Source: Sphingomonas cannabina
Lineage (GTDB): Bacteria > Pseudomonadota > Alphaproteobacteria > Sphingomonadales > Sphingomonadaceae
DNA length: 64,000 nucleotides
Assembly (NCBI RefSeq): GCF_021391395.1
Contig: NZ_CP090059.1
Coordinates: 3,581,001-3,645,000, forward strand
Reading direction: 5' to 3'
The position numbers and the translations under genes were made by a program. Positions 55,861 through 64,000 of this stretch are shown in pieces (position 1 is the first letter of the stretch; every line of letters begins with the position of its first letter). Below the pieces are notes generated by a model. The model searched no databases and was not told the DNA's origin. It saw only the letters and a list, made by a program, of their open reading frames with translations.

Positions 55861-58800
55861 TCAGAAGGTCCGCGTAACCCGCACGCCGAACTGATCATTC
55901 GCGATTACATAGTCGTGCCCGGATGGCCGCGCGGCGCCGGCGCCCGGGATCGCCTGCCCGGTCCCAACCTCGAAACCAGCGGGATCTATCCACGTCACGG
56001 TGCCGTCGCGAATGATCGGGCGAACGGCATACGAGGCGCGAGAACCGGTCACCCTCGTCAGACCCGCGGCCACCGTCGTCGGCACCGCCGGCGGGACGAT
56101 CCCCCGCGGCCGCGCCTCCATCCAGGCGAGGAAGAGCTGCGGATCTATCCGCTCCTCGGCCGTGGGGACCAACGTGCGGCTCGCGAGCCAGGTCTCGTAT
56201 TCAGCACGCAGCACGGTCGCGGCCTCGCGCGTCCCGCCCAACCCCTGCGCCATGGCGAACGCGACGAACGGATCGAGCGTGCCCCAGCGCAGCAGCTCGC
56301 GGAACCAGAAACCGATCCACGGCAGCTTCGTGGTCTCGCGCCATTCCGCGAGGTTGGGGACTTCGGCTTCGCCGGCGTTGGCGTTCCATGCCTCCGCGAC
56401 CGCCGCGCCGACAGAGACGCCGAGCCGGAACTCCAGGTTGTTGGCCACGAAGCCCTGCCAGCGGCGGAGCTCGCCGGCCGCCGGCGGCGACGCACCGTCA
56501 CGCTGCACCCACCATCCAGCGACATCCAGCCACCGGTCGATCAGCGCCTGCTCGGTCGCTCCACGCGCCGTGAAGCCGAAGCCCCTACCGCCCCGCACGA
56601 GTTCGCCCAGCCGCCCGACGAGCGCGAACCGTTCCGCGTTGCCCCATGTGCCGTAGTCGGCTGCACCACGAAGCGCTTCCAGGATGGCGGGCGACACCTG
56701 CTGGAACTGCCGCCCGACGTAGGGCGTGAAGCCGATCTGGTAGAGCGCGCGTCGCTGGACGGGATCGGGATACAGCCGTGCGGCTAGCGCTTCGCCGCGC
56801 TTCACGAAGGCTGCCTCTAGCCATTCCTCCGCGACGCCGGCGTATCGGGTGAAGGACCGGCTCCAGATGTCGCGTATCGCCGCTTCGACGTCCGCCGGCG
56901 CTCCAGACAGGCGTTCCATCTCCTCGATCGCCGACAGGATGAAGCCGTCGAGTTCGTCGAGACTGTCGCCTAGCATGTCCAGAGTCTGCGTCGATCCGAC
57001 GCCGAGGTTGTCGCCGACCGATTCCGGCAGGGATGCCTCGAGGAACGCGTGCAGGTCGGCGACCGTGCGTAACCCCAGCACGTCGTGCGCCTTCTGCCAG
57101 ATCGAACGTAGCAGCGTCTGGAGCGGCGTGCTGACGGTGGCGTCGGCGCGGGACTCGGCCGCGATCGCGTCGAGGAGCCGGTTCAGGTTGCGAACGAACC
57201 CGTCGCGCTGATTGCGCTGCGTCGCCTGCTCGGCCGGTGCCGTCGACGAGTTGGCCATCGGCAGGCAGACGAGCGTCATGCCCTCCATCGACTCCGCCGC
57301 GCCCGGCCGGCCAGCGCGTCCCGCTAGATTGCGGAATTCCGCCGTGGGCAGGATGTCGGTCACCGGCTGGCCCGTCGGCCGTATGTCCACGGTCCGCTCC
57401 AGGCTAGGCAGGATGATGAGGTCGAACGGAAGGTTCACCCCCTCGGTCAAGGTCGCGGTCGCCACCGTCACCGGACAGACGCGCTTCTCGATCAACTCGA
57501 CCATCAAGCGCCGCAGACGCTGCGGCATCTGGCCATGGCTCGTCGCGATGCCGCGGTCGAGCAGAGCGACCTCGGACGAAGCCGGACCGCAATAGTCGAC
57601 GCAGGCTGCGCGCGCGTCGGCGAAAAGCTGCACGCCATCCGCCGGCGGCGCGAATGGCGGCAGGGCGTCCCAACCCTTGAGCGTGAACGCCTCGGCATAG
57701 CGCTTCATCACGCGGTCGGGCGCCTGCGTGACCGAGATGAGGATGCGACGACCACCGGGGACCAGGTTCATGGCTGTCCACAGCGCATGGTTCTGCACGT
57801 AGTGCGGGAGACTGTTGCGTATGGCCGACAGTGGTTCGGGCATCGGGGGAAGGCTGAGGTTGAGGAAAACAGGATCCTCGCGGCCGCGAACGTAAAGCGG
57901 CTGGCCGTTGTTCAGCTCAAGCGTGATGCGCGCCGACTGGCCCGGGCGCGATTCGAGCACGCCGACCAGCTGACGGCTGCTGCGGTAGCCGAGCCCCACG
58001 GGCTCGGCCGCATCGTCGCCCTCGATCCACCGCGCAACCGGCGGTGCCGCTCCGCCCGCGACGGCGGTCAGCGCCACGCGGGCGATGCCTGGCTTGAGCG
58101 CAAGAAGGCGGGTGACCAGGCCTTCGAGCCGCATCGCACGATCGGAGTGGGCGGCGAGATTGCGCATGGTGCGGGGGGAGCCGTCGACGACCACCTGGTG
58201 CGCCTCGTCGATGATCAGCAGTTCGAGGCGCCGGACCAGAAGGTGCCCGACATAGCGGATGAGAGCCTCGGCCTTCTCCACCGTGGCGATCAGCACGGTC
58301 GAGGTGTCGGCCGTCAGCCAGTAATCGGTGATGCCCCAATCTGTGCCGCCGTAGAGTCCGGTGACGGTGATCTCGCTGCGGAATTCGGCGCTCAGCTTGG
58401 CCTCGACCTCGCCCGCCAACGCGCGTGACGGGACGATGTAGAGCGCGAGCGGCGATGGCTTGCCGTCCGCCGGTGCGGTCAGAAGCAGCTCCTTCACCAG
58501 CGCGAGGTTGGCGACCAGCGTCTTGCCCGATCCCGTCGGGGTGCAGAGCGCGAATGACCTGCCGGCCGCGAGACGGGCGAGGCCGCTGACCTGCGACGGC
58601 CACAGCACGCCACGACCACGGGCGAACTGCTCGCGGGCAAACCGGTGCAGCTTCGCAGCCGCATCCGGGCTGAGCGCCGCAAGCGGCGCGGCACGACGGT
58701 GCAGGCTATCCCGCGCGAAACGGGCAGCGGAAGCGCGGACCAGCTTGAGCATGATCCAAGCCTCGTCGCCGACGATGCGCGTCGCGACATCCGCCAATGC

Positions 58801-59532
58801 TGCCAGCTTCTGCAACGCCGTCTCGGTCCTGATCAGCTCGCCGCGCCGCAGCCCGTCCGCGAGGAGACCGATAGACCGCACCGTCTCGACGGCGACATAC
58901 CAGGCGACCCGGCTCGTCCGGCTTTCCGGCGGCGCGTCGCCATCTTCGTCCGCCTCCAGTGCGATGGACGGCATCGGTTGTGGCGGCTCATCGTCGGTAT
59001 CAGCGAGAAGCCCTTCCGATCCGTCCGGCCCCGTCAGATCCCCATGCCTAGCCCAGAACGCGGCGGTGAGCTCCATCACGGAGTCGAAGTCGCAACCGAG
59101 GAACGCGCCCAGGATGGCGCCGACGCCATCGAGCTTCACCCGCTTCAGAATCCCGCCGGCCATCGCCGGCAGACCCGCGAGCTGATACGCGCCGGCGGCG
59201 AGCACCTCGGCGGGAACGTCGTGCGTGACGTCGTCTCCCGCGCGGGTCAGCCATTCCAGGATCTCGCCCGCACGGCGGTAGCAGGACGCCGCCGCCGCGC
59301 CGTCCGGGCCATCACCCTCCTCGAAGATCGTCGCTGCGTGCAGCAGCCTGCGCGCATCGGTGAAAAGCTCGACCGATTGCCTGACCGACCAGTCGAGGGA
59401 CGTGACCCGCCAGCTGCTCTGGATCGACCGCACGAAAAGGCGCGCCTGCTGCGCGGTCAGCGCGTTCTCCGTAGCATGGACCGCGAGGAAGGCCTCGGCC
59501 AGCGCGCGGCGTTCCGCCTCAAGCTCCGCCAT
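55861..59532 (-). CDS. HamB-like SF2 helicase (Hachiman/AbpB type)
   Basis: 1223 aa. Helicase core: Walker A TPTGSGKT at 331-338, YIVPSRALAGEVEAKL, DEAH box IIDEAHQVV at 442-445, TATLTEGVNLPFD and the RxGRxGR motif FRNLAGRAGRPG, a Ski2-like set. A helical N-terminal region of about 300 residues precedes the core, and about 500 residues follow. Its start overlaps the HamA-like gene by 14 nt. Hachiman helicases survey DNA integrity and release the nuclease HamA. It is larger than typical HamB, so subtype is uncertain. Confidence 0.8.
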   Translation of the reverse strand: MAELEAERRALAEAFLAVHATENALTAQQARLFVRSIQSSWRVTSLDWSVRQSVELFTDARRLLHAATIFEEGDGPDGAAAASCYRRAGEILEWLTRAGDDVTHDVPAEVLAAGAYQLAGLPAMAGGILKRVKLDGVGAILGAFLGCDFDSVMELTAAFWARHGDLTGPDGSEGLLADTDDEPPQPMPSIALEADEDGDAPPESRTSRVAWYVAVETVRSIGLLADGLRRGELIRTETALQKLAALADVATRIVGDEAWIMLKLVRASAARFARDSLHRRAAPLAALSPDAAAKLHRFAREQFARGRGVLWPSQVSGLARLAAGRSFALCTPTGSGKTLVANLALVKELLLTAPADGKPSPLALYIVPSRALAGEVEAKLSAEFRSEITVTGLYGGTDWGITDYWLTADTSTVLIATVEKAEALIRYVGHLLVRRLELLIIDEAHQVVVDGSPRTMRNLAAHSDRAMRLEGLVTRLLALKPGIARVALTAVAGGAAPPVARWIEGDDAAEPVGLGYRSSRQLVGVLESRPGQSARITLELNNGQPLYVRGREDPVFLNLSLPPMPEPLSAIRNSLPHYVQNHALWTAMNLVPGGRRILISVTQAPDRVMKRYAEAFTLKGWDALPPFAPPADGVQLFADARAACVDYCGPASSEVALLDRGIATSHGQMPQRLRRLMVELIEKRVCPVTVATATLTEGVNLPFDLIILPSLERTVDIRPTGQPVTDILPTAEFRNLAGRAGRPGAAESMEGMTLVCLPMANSSTAPAEQATQRNQRDGFVRNLNRLLDAIAAESRADATVSTPLQTLLRSIWQKAHDVLGLRTVADLHAFLEASLPESVGDNLGVGSTQTLDMLGDSLDELDGFILSAIEEMERLSGAPADVEAAIRDIWSRSFTRYAGVAEEWLEAAFVKRGEALAARLYPDPVQRRALYQIGFTPYVGRQFQQVSPAILEALRGAADYGTWGNAERFALVGRLGELVRGGRGFGFTARGATEQALIDRWLDVAGWWVQRDGASPPAAGELRRWQGFVANNLEFRLGVSVGAAVAEAWNANAGEAEVPNLAEWRETTKLPWIGFWFRELLRWGTLDPFVAFAMAQGLGGTREAATVLRAEYETWLASRTLVPTAEERIDPQLFLAWMEARPRGIVPPAVPTTVAAGLTRVTGSRASYAVRPIIRDGTVTWIDPAGFEVGTGQAIPGAGAARPSGHDYVIANDQFGVRVTRTF

Positions 59533-60508
59533 GCTTCACCCACAGGCTGGTGTATATCCGCTTGATCAGGTCTTCGCCGCCTTCGAGGACGATCTCCACG
59601 ATCTGCAGCGGACGCGTCGCCTTATAGTCGGCGGGCGCGGCCGCCGTCGGCAGCAACGTCGCCCCGTTCGGGCGCGTCGGTGACCGGTTGCCCGCGACCA
59701 GGACGAGGTCGGTGCGAGGCGGGCTCGACTTCCCGAGCAGTGCCTCGTCCAGCGAAAGGATGGTCCGGGCGAAGGTGTCCCGATCCTTTATCGCGAGCAG
59801 GTCGCACATCTGCTGGAGACCCTTCGGCACCGGGAGCGCGGTGTTGATGTCGTTCCAGACGCCGTTGTCCTTGTAGACCCGCGCTGCGCCCTTGCCCGTG
59901 CCATCGCCCTTCATGATCGTGTCCATCGTCGAAGCCGTGAGGTCGGCGCGCCACTTCGCCTCGCCGGCGATGAAGGCAGTCACTGTGCCGTCGGCGGCCA
60001 TCTCGAGCCCGATGAAGTCGTTTCCGGGCCGCCCGTGCACCTCCCGCTTCTTCGTGGGATCGCGCGCGAGGTCGAAGATGTAGTCCTCGACCGCGCCATG
60101 GCCGCGAAAAAGGAAGATCGGGATCCGCCACGACTTGGTGCCCACCATTGGGTAGGCCTCGGCGATCATGCCCGCCATCACCTCGCCGAACAGACCGCGG
60201 ATAGTCTTGGGCGGCAGGCAGTTCGGATAGGTGGCGTCGGCACCCATCTCGCCCGCCTCAGGATGGAGCGAGATCCGGACAGCCTTGTGGAAGTGTTCGC
60301 GCGCATCGGCATGAGCCGATTCGAAATAGGGACGAAGTGCATCAACTATGCCGTCCTGAAACGGCGCTGTTGACTGTTCCAACAGCAGGTGGCCGTAGGT
60401 GCCTGAGCCCCCGGTCGCGTCGGTGAAGAAGGACTTGAGTTCGGTGAGCGGCGGTTTCTCGGTATGTAGCACAGGGTGAGGATGCCCCGCGCCCCCCGAC
60501 TGAGGCAA
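59519..60508 (-). CDS. HamA-like DUF1837 nuclease (Hachiman/AbpA type)
   Basis: 329 aa from TTG at 60508; a GTG at 60472 is also possible and no clear SD decides. A PD-(D/E)xK-like active site is visible as E109 in LFGEV, D164 in GNDFIGLE and E183-A-K185 in FIAGEAKWR. The region is the DUF1837/HamA type. In Hachiman, HamA is a DNase held inactive by HamB. A TATAAA on the minus strand at about 60558 could be a promoter element. The 255 bp to the next gene hold no gene. Confidence 0.75.
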   Translation of the reverse strand: MPQSGGAGHPHPVLHTEKPPLTELKSFFTDATGGSGTYGHLLLEQSTAPFQDGIVDALRPYFESAHADAREHFHKAVRISLHPEAGEMGADATYPNCLPPKTIRGLFGEVMAGMIAEAYPMVGTKSWRIPIFLFRGHGAVEDYIFDLARDPTKKREVHGRPGNDFIGLEMAADGTVTAFIAGEAKWRADLTASTMDTIMKGDGTGKGAARVYKDNGVWNDINTALPVPKGLQQMCDLLAIKDRDTFARTILSLDEALLGKSSPPRTDLVLVAGNRSPTRPNGATLLPTAAAPADYKATRPLQIVEIVLEGGEDLIKRIYTSLWVKHGGA

Positions 60509-60763
60509 CTAAGATTTGAACCATTATCGTTTCGGGTGAGAATTCTGCCTTTTATACGCAGCCCTTGTGCTGCCGCCTGTGGCACTGACACACGCTGGTT
60601 TAGACACCTACACCTCACCAATTGTCTGGCGGCTTCCCCGATCATCGCGCCCAGAAGCGGTCTGACCGCAAACGGCCCACATCCGGTCAGTCGCTGGTCA
60701 AAGGACATCTGAGATGTTGCATCGCGTCCGAAGAAATTCTCCAATAATACGGCGGGGCTGCCC

Positions 60764-61717
60764 TTATATGCCGGCCGATGTCCGCAGCTCCGCGACACGT
60801 TCCTGGCAAATCTCATCGACCAGGCTGCGGAGCCGTTCAACCGATTGCGAGAGTGCGGCAAGATCTTCCATGCTGATCTCGTAAGCGTCCGAGTAGCGGG
60901 CGTCGACATACGCCCGCTTCAGCAGCTCGAAGCGGCGTCGTTCGACGCGAGTGGCACGTGGCCATGCATCAATCAGCCGCTGATCTCGCTCCTCAGCAAA
61001 TGAGCGTAAGAATTTGATATTATGAGAGCGCGGTGAATAGAACGTCCAAACCAACAGAAAGCAGACATATAACGTCTCGGTTGCTTGATGAAGGTTGAAT
61101 GCCGCCTTCTTCGGCCACTCGCCGGCGTTGCCCTTAGAAAGTGCATGGCCGGCCAGTTCGAGCCACTCATCGGCGGAAGGAAGCTGCCTCTCTAAGTAGC
61201 TTGACGACAGTTTGTACGCGTCAGCTGGCGTCAACGGCTGAGGCGATGCCAACGAAAATCCCGGCAGCTCGTAGAGCGCGATGCCATCCCGCGCGACATC
61301 CACCCAGAAGTATTCGCCACGGGCCAGCGCGTCATTCACCTCGTCCATAGTGTGCACAATGATGTTGACTAGCCGGCCGATCTCGGGATCGCGAAGGATC
61401 TTGTCTTCGGCGACGTACCAGTAGTCGGCGATCTCCGTCAGCTCCTTGTGGCTGACGATCACGAGAATGTCGAAATCGGACTGGTAGCCGTTCTCCGGCT
61501 CATCGACCCAATCATCGCGCGCATAGCTGCCGAACAGGATGATCTTGAGGATCTTGCCGTTGCGCTTCCACGGCTGCGTCGCACGCGAGGTCGCCACGGC
61601 GAACTCGTCCATGAGAATCCGCTTCACGCGCTCCAGCTCGTCCTGCTGGCGCTGGGGGAGATGGTCGATATCGCTGCGCACGATCGGGATTCTTGCCGGG
61701 CGGCGAGAGGATGGCAA
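60764..61717 (-). CDS. Nucleotidyltransferase-HEPN fusion protein
   Basis: 317 aa, TTG start (a GTG at 61681 is an alternative). Residues 56-90 hold the MNT motif LFGSYARDDW ... SDFDILVIV (GSY with D81 and D83). The C-terminal half has a HEPN-like helical domain with KKAAFNLHQATETLYVCFLL and SPRSHNIKF. Two-gene MNT/HEPN pairs act as toxin-antitoxin systems in which the transferase AMPylates the HEPN toxin; here both are fused. Upstream of alkB by 29 nt. Confidence 0.83.
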   Translation of the reverse strand: MPSSRRPARIPIVRSDIDHLPQRQQDELERVKRILMDEFAVATSRATQPWKRNGKILKIILFGSYARDDWVDEPENGYQSDFDILVIVSHKELTEIADYWYVAEDKILRDPEIGRLVNIIVHTMDEVNDALARGEYFWVDVARDGIALYELPGFSLASPQPLTPADAYKLSSSYLERQLPSADEWLELAGHALSKGNAGEWPKKAAFNLHQATETLYVCFLLVWTFYSPRSHNIKFLRSFAEERDQRLIDAWPRATRVERRRFELLKRAYVDARYSDAYEISMEDLAALSQSVERLRSLVDEICQERVAELRTSAGI

Positions 61718-61745
61718 GGCCGCAATGCGGAGATGCGAAAGCCGA

Positions 61746-62324
61746 TCAGCCCTGCATGGTCTTGCCGCGTTCGGAGAGGCTGCGGAACGTAACCGACCAG
61801 CGCGTCACCTCCATCGGCGCAATGCTGTGCTCCCACTCGTGGCGGACCTCACCGGTCAGATGATAGACCGAGCGCGGCGCCAGTGCCTGCGCGGCACGAA
61901 CGAAGCCGCCGCCCGGCTTGCGGTGCCTGAGGCGCAGCACCGCTTCGGCGCCGAGCGACAGACCGACGACATGCTCGAACACCGGCCGGTCGCGATGCCA
62001 GCCGATACCGGCGCCCGGATCGTAACGGATGAGCAGCGCCTGCACGAGCGTCTCCGGATCGAGCCCGGCGAATGCCGCAGCCCGCTCACGCACGGGAAGC
62101 AGGAACTCGGGGATCGGCGTCGTCGGCGCGAACGTCGCCTTGTCGAAATCATACTGCCAACCGAACGAAGCTGTCAGCCGCTTGCCGGTCCAGCCTTGGA
62201 AGCGGAACGGCGCCAGCGAGACGCCCTCGATTCCCTTGATCAGCGCGTGCTCCTCCTCGGCCGAGAGGAAGTTCTCGGCATAGGCAAGGCCCGAAACGGC
62301 AGGGAGAGCGAAGAGATCGGCCAT
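61746..62324 (-). CDS. alkB: AlkB-like 2-oxoglutarate-dependent dioxygenase
   Basis: 192 aa. Fe(II) ligands HxD and distal His: GIGWHRDRPVFEHVVGLSLG (H-x-D) and EWEHSIAPM; the 2-OG-binding Arg region is RWSVTFRSL. AlkB enzymes reverse N-alkyl base damage in DNA. Divergent from xthA with 35 nt between starts. Confidence 0.9.
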   Translation of the reverse strand: MADLFALPAVSGLAYAENFLSAEEEHALIKGIEGVSLAPFRFQGWTGKRLTASFGWQYDFDKATFAPTTPIPEFLLPVRERAAAFAGLDPETLVQALLIRYDPGAGIGWHRDRPVFEHVVGLSLGAEAVLRLRHRKPGGGFVRAAQALAPRSVYHLTGEVRHEWEHSIAPMEVTRWSVTFRSLSERGKTMQG

Positions 62325-62359
62325 GGGAACGTGGGCATGCTCGCGCGAATTGAGCGGGC

Positions 62360-63151
62360 ATGCCTACCGATATGAGGATCGCGACCTACAATGTGAACGG
62401 CATCAACGGGCGCCTGCCCGTGCTGCTGCGCTGGCTGGAGGAATCCGCGCCCGATGTCGTCTGCCTCCAGGAATTGAAATCGCCCGACGAGCGCTTCCCC
62501 AAGCAGGCCCTTGCCGATCTTGGCTACGAGGCGATCTGGCACGGGCAGAAGAGCTGGAACGGAGTCGCGATCCTGAGCCGGGTCGGCATGCCGGTCGAGA
62601 CCCGCCGCGGCCTCCCCGGCGATCCCGTCGACAGCCACAGCCGCTATATCGAGGCGGCGGTCGGCGGCATCCTGATCGGCAACCTCTATTTGCCGAACGG
62701 CAATCCGCGCCCCGGTTCCAAGTTCGATTACAAGCTCGCCTGGTTCGACCGGCTGATCGCCCATGCCGCCGAGCTGCTCGGGACCGGCGTGCCGGCGGCG
62801 CTGATCGGCGACTTCAACGTGATGCCGACCGAGCTCGACGTCTACAAGCCGGAGCGCTGGCTCGACGACGCGCTGTTCGCGCCGGAGGTGCGCGCCGCCT
62901 ACCGGCGGTTGCTCGACCAGGGCTGGACCGACGCGCTGCGCACCCTCCATCCGGAGACGCACATCTACACCTTCTGGCACTATTTCCGGAACGCCTTCGC
63001 CCGCGACGCCGGCCTTCGCATCGATCACTTCCTGCTCAGTCCGGCGCTTGCCGGCCGCCTCAAGGCCGCCGGCGTCGAGCGCGACGTGCGCGCGTGGGAG
63101 AAATCCAGCGACCATGCGCCGGTGTGGATCGACCTGACGGACGAGCGCTGA
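62360..63151 (+). CDS. xthA: Exodeoxyribonuclease III
   Basis: 263 aa. Endonuclease/exonuclease/phosphatase fold: MRIATYNVNGINGRLP, CLQELKSPDERFP with the metal-binding Glu, LIGDFNVMPTELDVYKPE (D-x-N), and the C-terminal SSDHAPVWID with the catalytic Asp-His. It removes 3' blocks and cuts at AP sites. ATGs at 62360 and 62372 are possible; the first is used. Confidence 0.95.
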   Translation: MPTDMRIATYNVNGINGRLPVLLRWLEESAPDVVCLQELKSPDERFPKQALADLGYEAIWHGQKSWNGVAILSRVGMPVETRRGLPGDPVDSHSRYIEAAVGGILIGNLYLPNGNPRPGSKFDYKLAWFDRLIAHAAELLGTGVPAALIGDFNVMPTELDVYKPERWLDDALFAPEVRAAYRRLLDQGWTDALRTLHPETHIYTFWHYFRNAFARDAGLRIDHFLLSPALAGRLKAAGVERDVRAWEKSSDHAPVWIDLTDER

Positions 63152-63182
63152 CGGAAGCGCACACCGCCCCCGCGCCGCCGAT

Positions 63183-63368
63183 CTATTTCCTCAGCTTCTC
63201 AGCGGCCGCATTGAGCTTTTCGCGATCGTTGCCGATCCGGTCAATCAGCTTCTGCGCCTGGTCCTTGCCGATGCCGTGCTTGCGGGCGAAATAGTTGACC
63301 TCGTATCCCTGTCCGCCTGCCACGCGCCGCCGGTCGGTTCCGCCGCGCTTGGATTTGTCGTCTGCCAT
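63183..63368 (-). CDS. DUF3606 family protein
   Basis: 61 aa, very basic and small: YEVNYFARKHGIGKDQAQKLIDRIGNDR is the DUF3606 pattern (a HTH-like helical hairpin). ATG at 63368 with GGAGAGGG upstream. Widespread in sphingomonads and rhizobia; function unknown. Confidence 0.82.
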   Translation of the reverse strand: MADDKSKRGGTDRRRVAGGQGYEVNYFARKHGIGKDQAQKLIDRIGNDREKLNAAAEKLRK

Positions 63369-63430
63369 CGACCCTCTCCTTCCTGCGCAGAATCGACGAG
63401 ACCCGGCCGTTGTTCCGGCGAGCAGGTCAG

Positions 63431-64000
63431 TCATGACATGCTCGGCCCGCTGCGGCCGCGGCCGATCGTCCAGCTGATGCCGTCGTCGCGCACCAGGCCG
63501 GACACCGCCTTGCCGACATGGCGCTCCAGCACCGGCCGCCACGGCACCAGCGTGAACTCCCGGCTCTTCTCGATCAGCGCATAGCGTCCGCCGGCGAGGT
63601 CGACCGAGCGCCGGTAGACGCCCTCCACCCGGGCGCCGGCAGGCGCCTCGACGAACGGGAGCTTGAGCTCCTCCGAGAGCCGACCGGCGACCCGCAGCAG
63701 CTCGCGCCGCTGGAGCGCGGCGAGCATGTCGGCGCGATAGGAGACGGTCCCGCCCGCCTCCTCGGCGAACCCTTGCACGACCAGCCACTGCCGGCGCTGC
63801 TGCTGAGCCTCGCGGACTGCTTGCCCGAACCCGGCCTCGCGCAGAGGCTCCGGCGAGGCGGCGACTAACTCGCGGTCGAGCCAGGTCGCGGCCTCGGCAT
63901 CGACGAGGTGCTCGAGCGGCTGGGTCGAGAGCGTCTCGATCCTGACCGGTGCGTCGCGCGTGCGCGCCGCCTCATAGGCCGCGGCGCGGTCGAGATGGTC
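63431..64000 (-). CDS. Relaxase/mobilization protein, DUF3363 C-terminal part (partial)
   Basis: The C-terminal 189 codons of a gene whose start is beyond the right edge. DAEAATWLDREL, FGQAVREAQQQRRQWL and the DUF3363-like end with RRSVDLAGGRYALIEKSREFTLVPWRPVLERHVG identify the VirD2/TraI-like relaxase family of Trb-type elements. The catalytic N-terminal Tyr/His-triad region is not in view. The enzyme nicks oriT and leads the strand through TraG. Confidence 0.86.
   Translation of the reverse strand, partial: DHLDRAAAYEAARTRDAPVRIETLSTQPLEHLVDAEAATWLDRELVAASPEPLREAGFGQAVREAQQQRRQWLVVQGFAEEAGGTVSYRADMLAALQRRELLRVAGRLSEELKLPFVEAPAGARVEGVYRRSVDLAGGRYALIEKSREFTLVPWRPVLERHVGKAVSGLVRDDGISWTIGRGRSGPSMS

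Larger units (their letters stand above)
29380..64000. mobile_element. Integrative and conjugative element in tRNA-Gln (partial)
   Basis: Evidence seen directly: an integrase just downstream of a tRNA gene, a full trb/traG secretion operon, and a relaxase fragment at the right edge. Cargo lies between traG and the relaxase. Base composition drops visibly in the integrase region and in parts of 44-47 kb. The right end is outside the window; I saw no second copy of the tRNA 3' end inside it. The left boundary is assumed to lie within the tRNA 3' end. Whether AlkB and exonuclease III belong to the element is inferred from their position before the relaxase. Confidence 0.88.

Noticed and set aside
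60510..60545. Possible tRNA remnant (GGTTCAAATC on the minus strand)
   Set aside because: The flanking bases do not pair as a T stem and no acceptor stem or anticodon arm can be drawn.
60346..60909. 187-codon minus-strand frame spanning the gap before the HamA-like gene
   Set aside because: Overlaps two real genes out of frame and has shadow-like composition.

Overview
The window looks like a chromosome segment of a sphingomonad (Sphingomonadaceae, Alphaproteobacteria) carrying an integrated conjugative element. Grounds: high GC throughout, a large CAZyme-linked TonB-dependent receptor beside SapC, JmjC-like and tryptophan-halogenase genes, LacI-controlled uronate genes, Dxs, TspO and UbiK. 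This is judged by eye; no database search was run.

1-12.4 kb, uronate and glycoside catabolism. uxaC-kduI-kduD (minus strand, kduD cut by the window edge), a LacI regulator, an acyltransferase, then a fumarylacetoacetase-fold hydratase with an ExuT-like transporter. The uxaC and hydratase promoters share a 15-nt motif, TGACACCGGTTWCCA. Next is a minus-strand operon of GH3 beta-glucosidase, FucP-type sugar transporter and a second LacI regulator. 12.4-19.4 kb: a divergent TonB receptor-SapC-JmjC/cupin-halogenase operon. The palindrome GACATCGATGTC sits in the shared 447-bp promoter region, on both the GH3 side and the receptor side.

19.5-29.4 kb, housekeeping: GNAT, dxs, a LuxR-type HTH membrane protein, an RBBP9-like hydrolase, TlyA, TspO, UbiK, YbjN, proC, hemerythrin, MarR, ilvE and tRNA-Gln(TTG). 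Several short inverted-repeat elements lie between these genes.

29.4 to beyond 64.0 kb, an integrative conjugative element in the 3' end of tRNA-Gln. It begins with a tyrosine integrase and an antisense-overlapping AlpA-like gene. A complete-looking Trb (MPF_T) type IV secretion operon follows: traG, a ribbon-helix-helix gene, trbB-C-D-E-J-L-F-G-I and a DUF2274 gene. The relaxase is cut by the right edge and the far attachment site is not in the window.

The element's cargo has two parts. The first is a small metabolic or detoxification cluster: a GlxA-type AraC regulator divergent from two cyanamide-hydratase-like HD proteins that flank an AhpD-like protein. The second is a dense defence-like block (47.1-61.7 kb): a 1522-aa Mrr-nuclease/STAND NTPase; an XRE-TIR-HEPN operon that I cannot match to a named system; a DUF5623-like gene with a decayed remnant; a Hachiman/AbpAB-like nuclease-helicase pair; and a nucleotidyltransferase-HEPN fusion. 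AlkB and exonuclease III (divergent), a DUF3606 protein and the relaxase close the window. The XRE-TIR-HEPN operon is the best candidate for an undescribed system.
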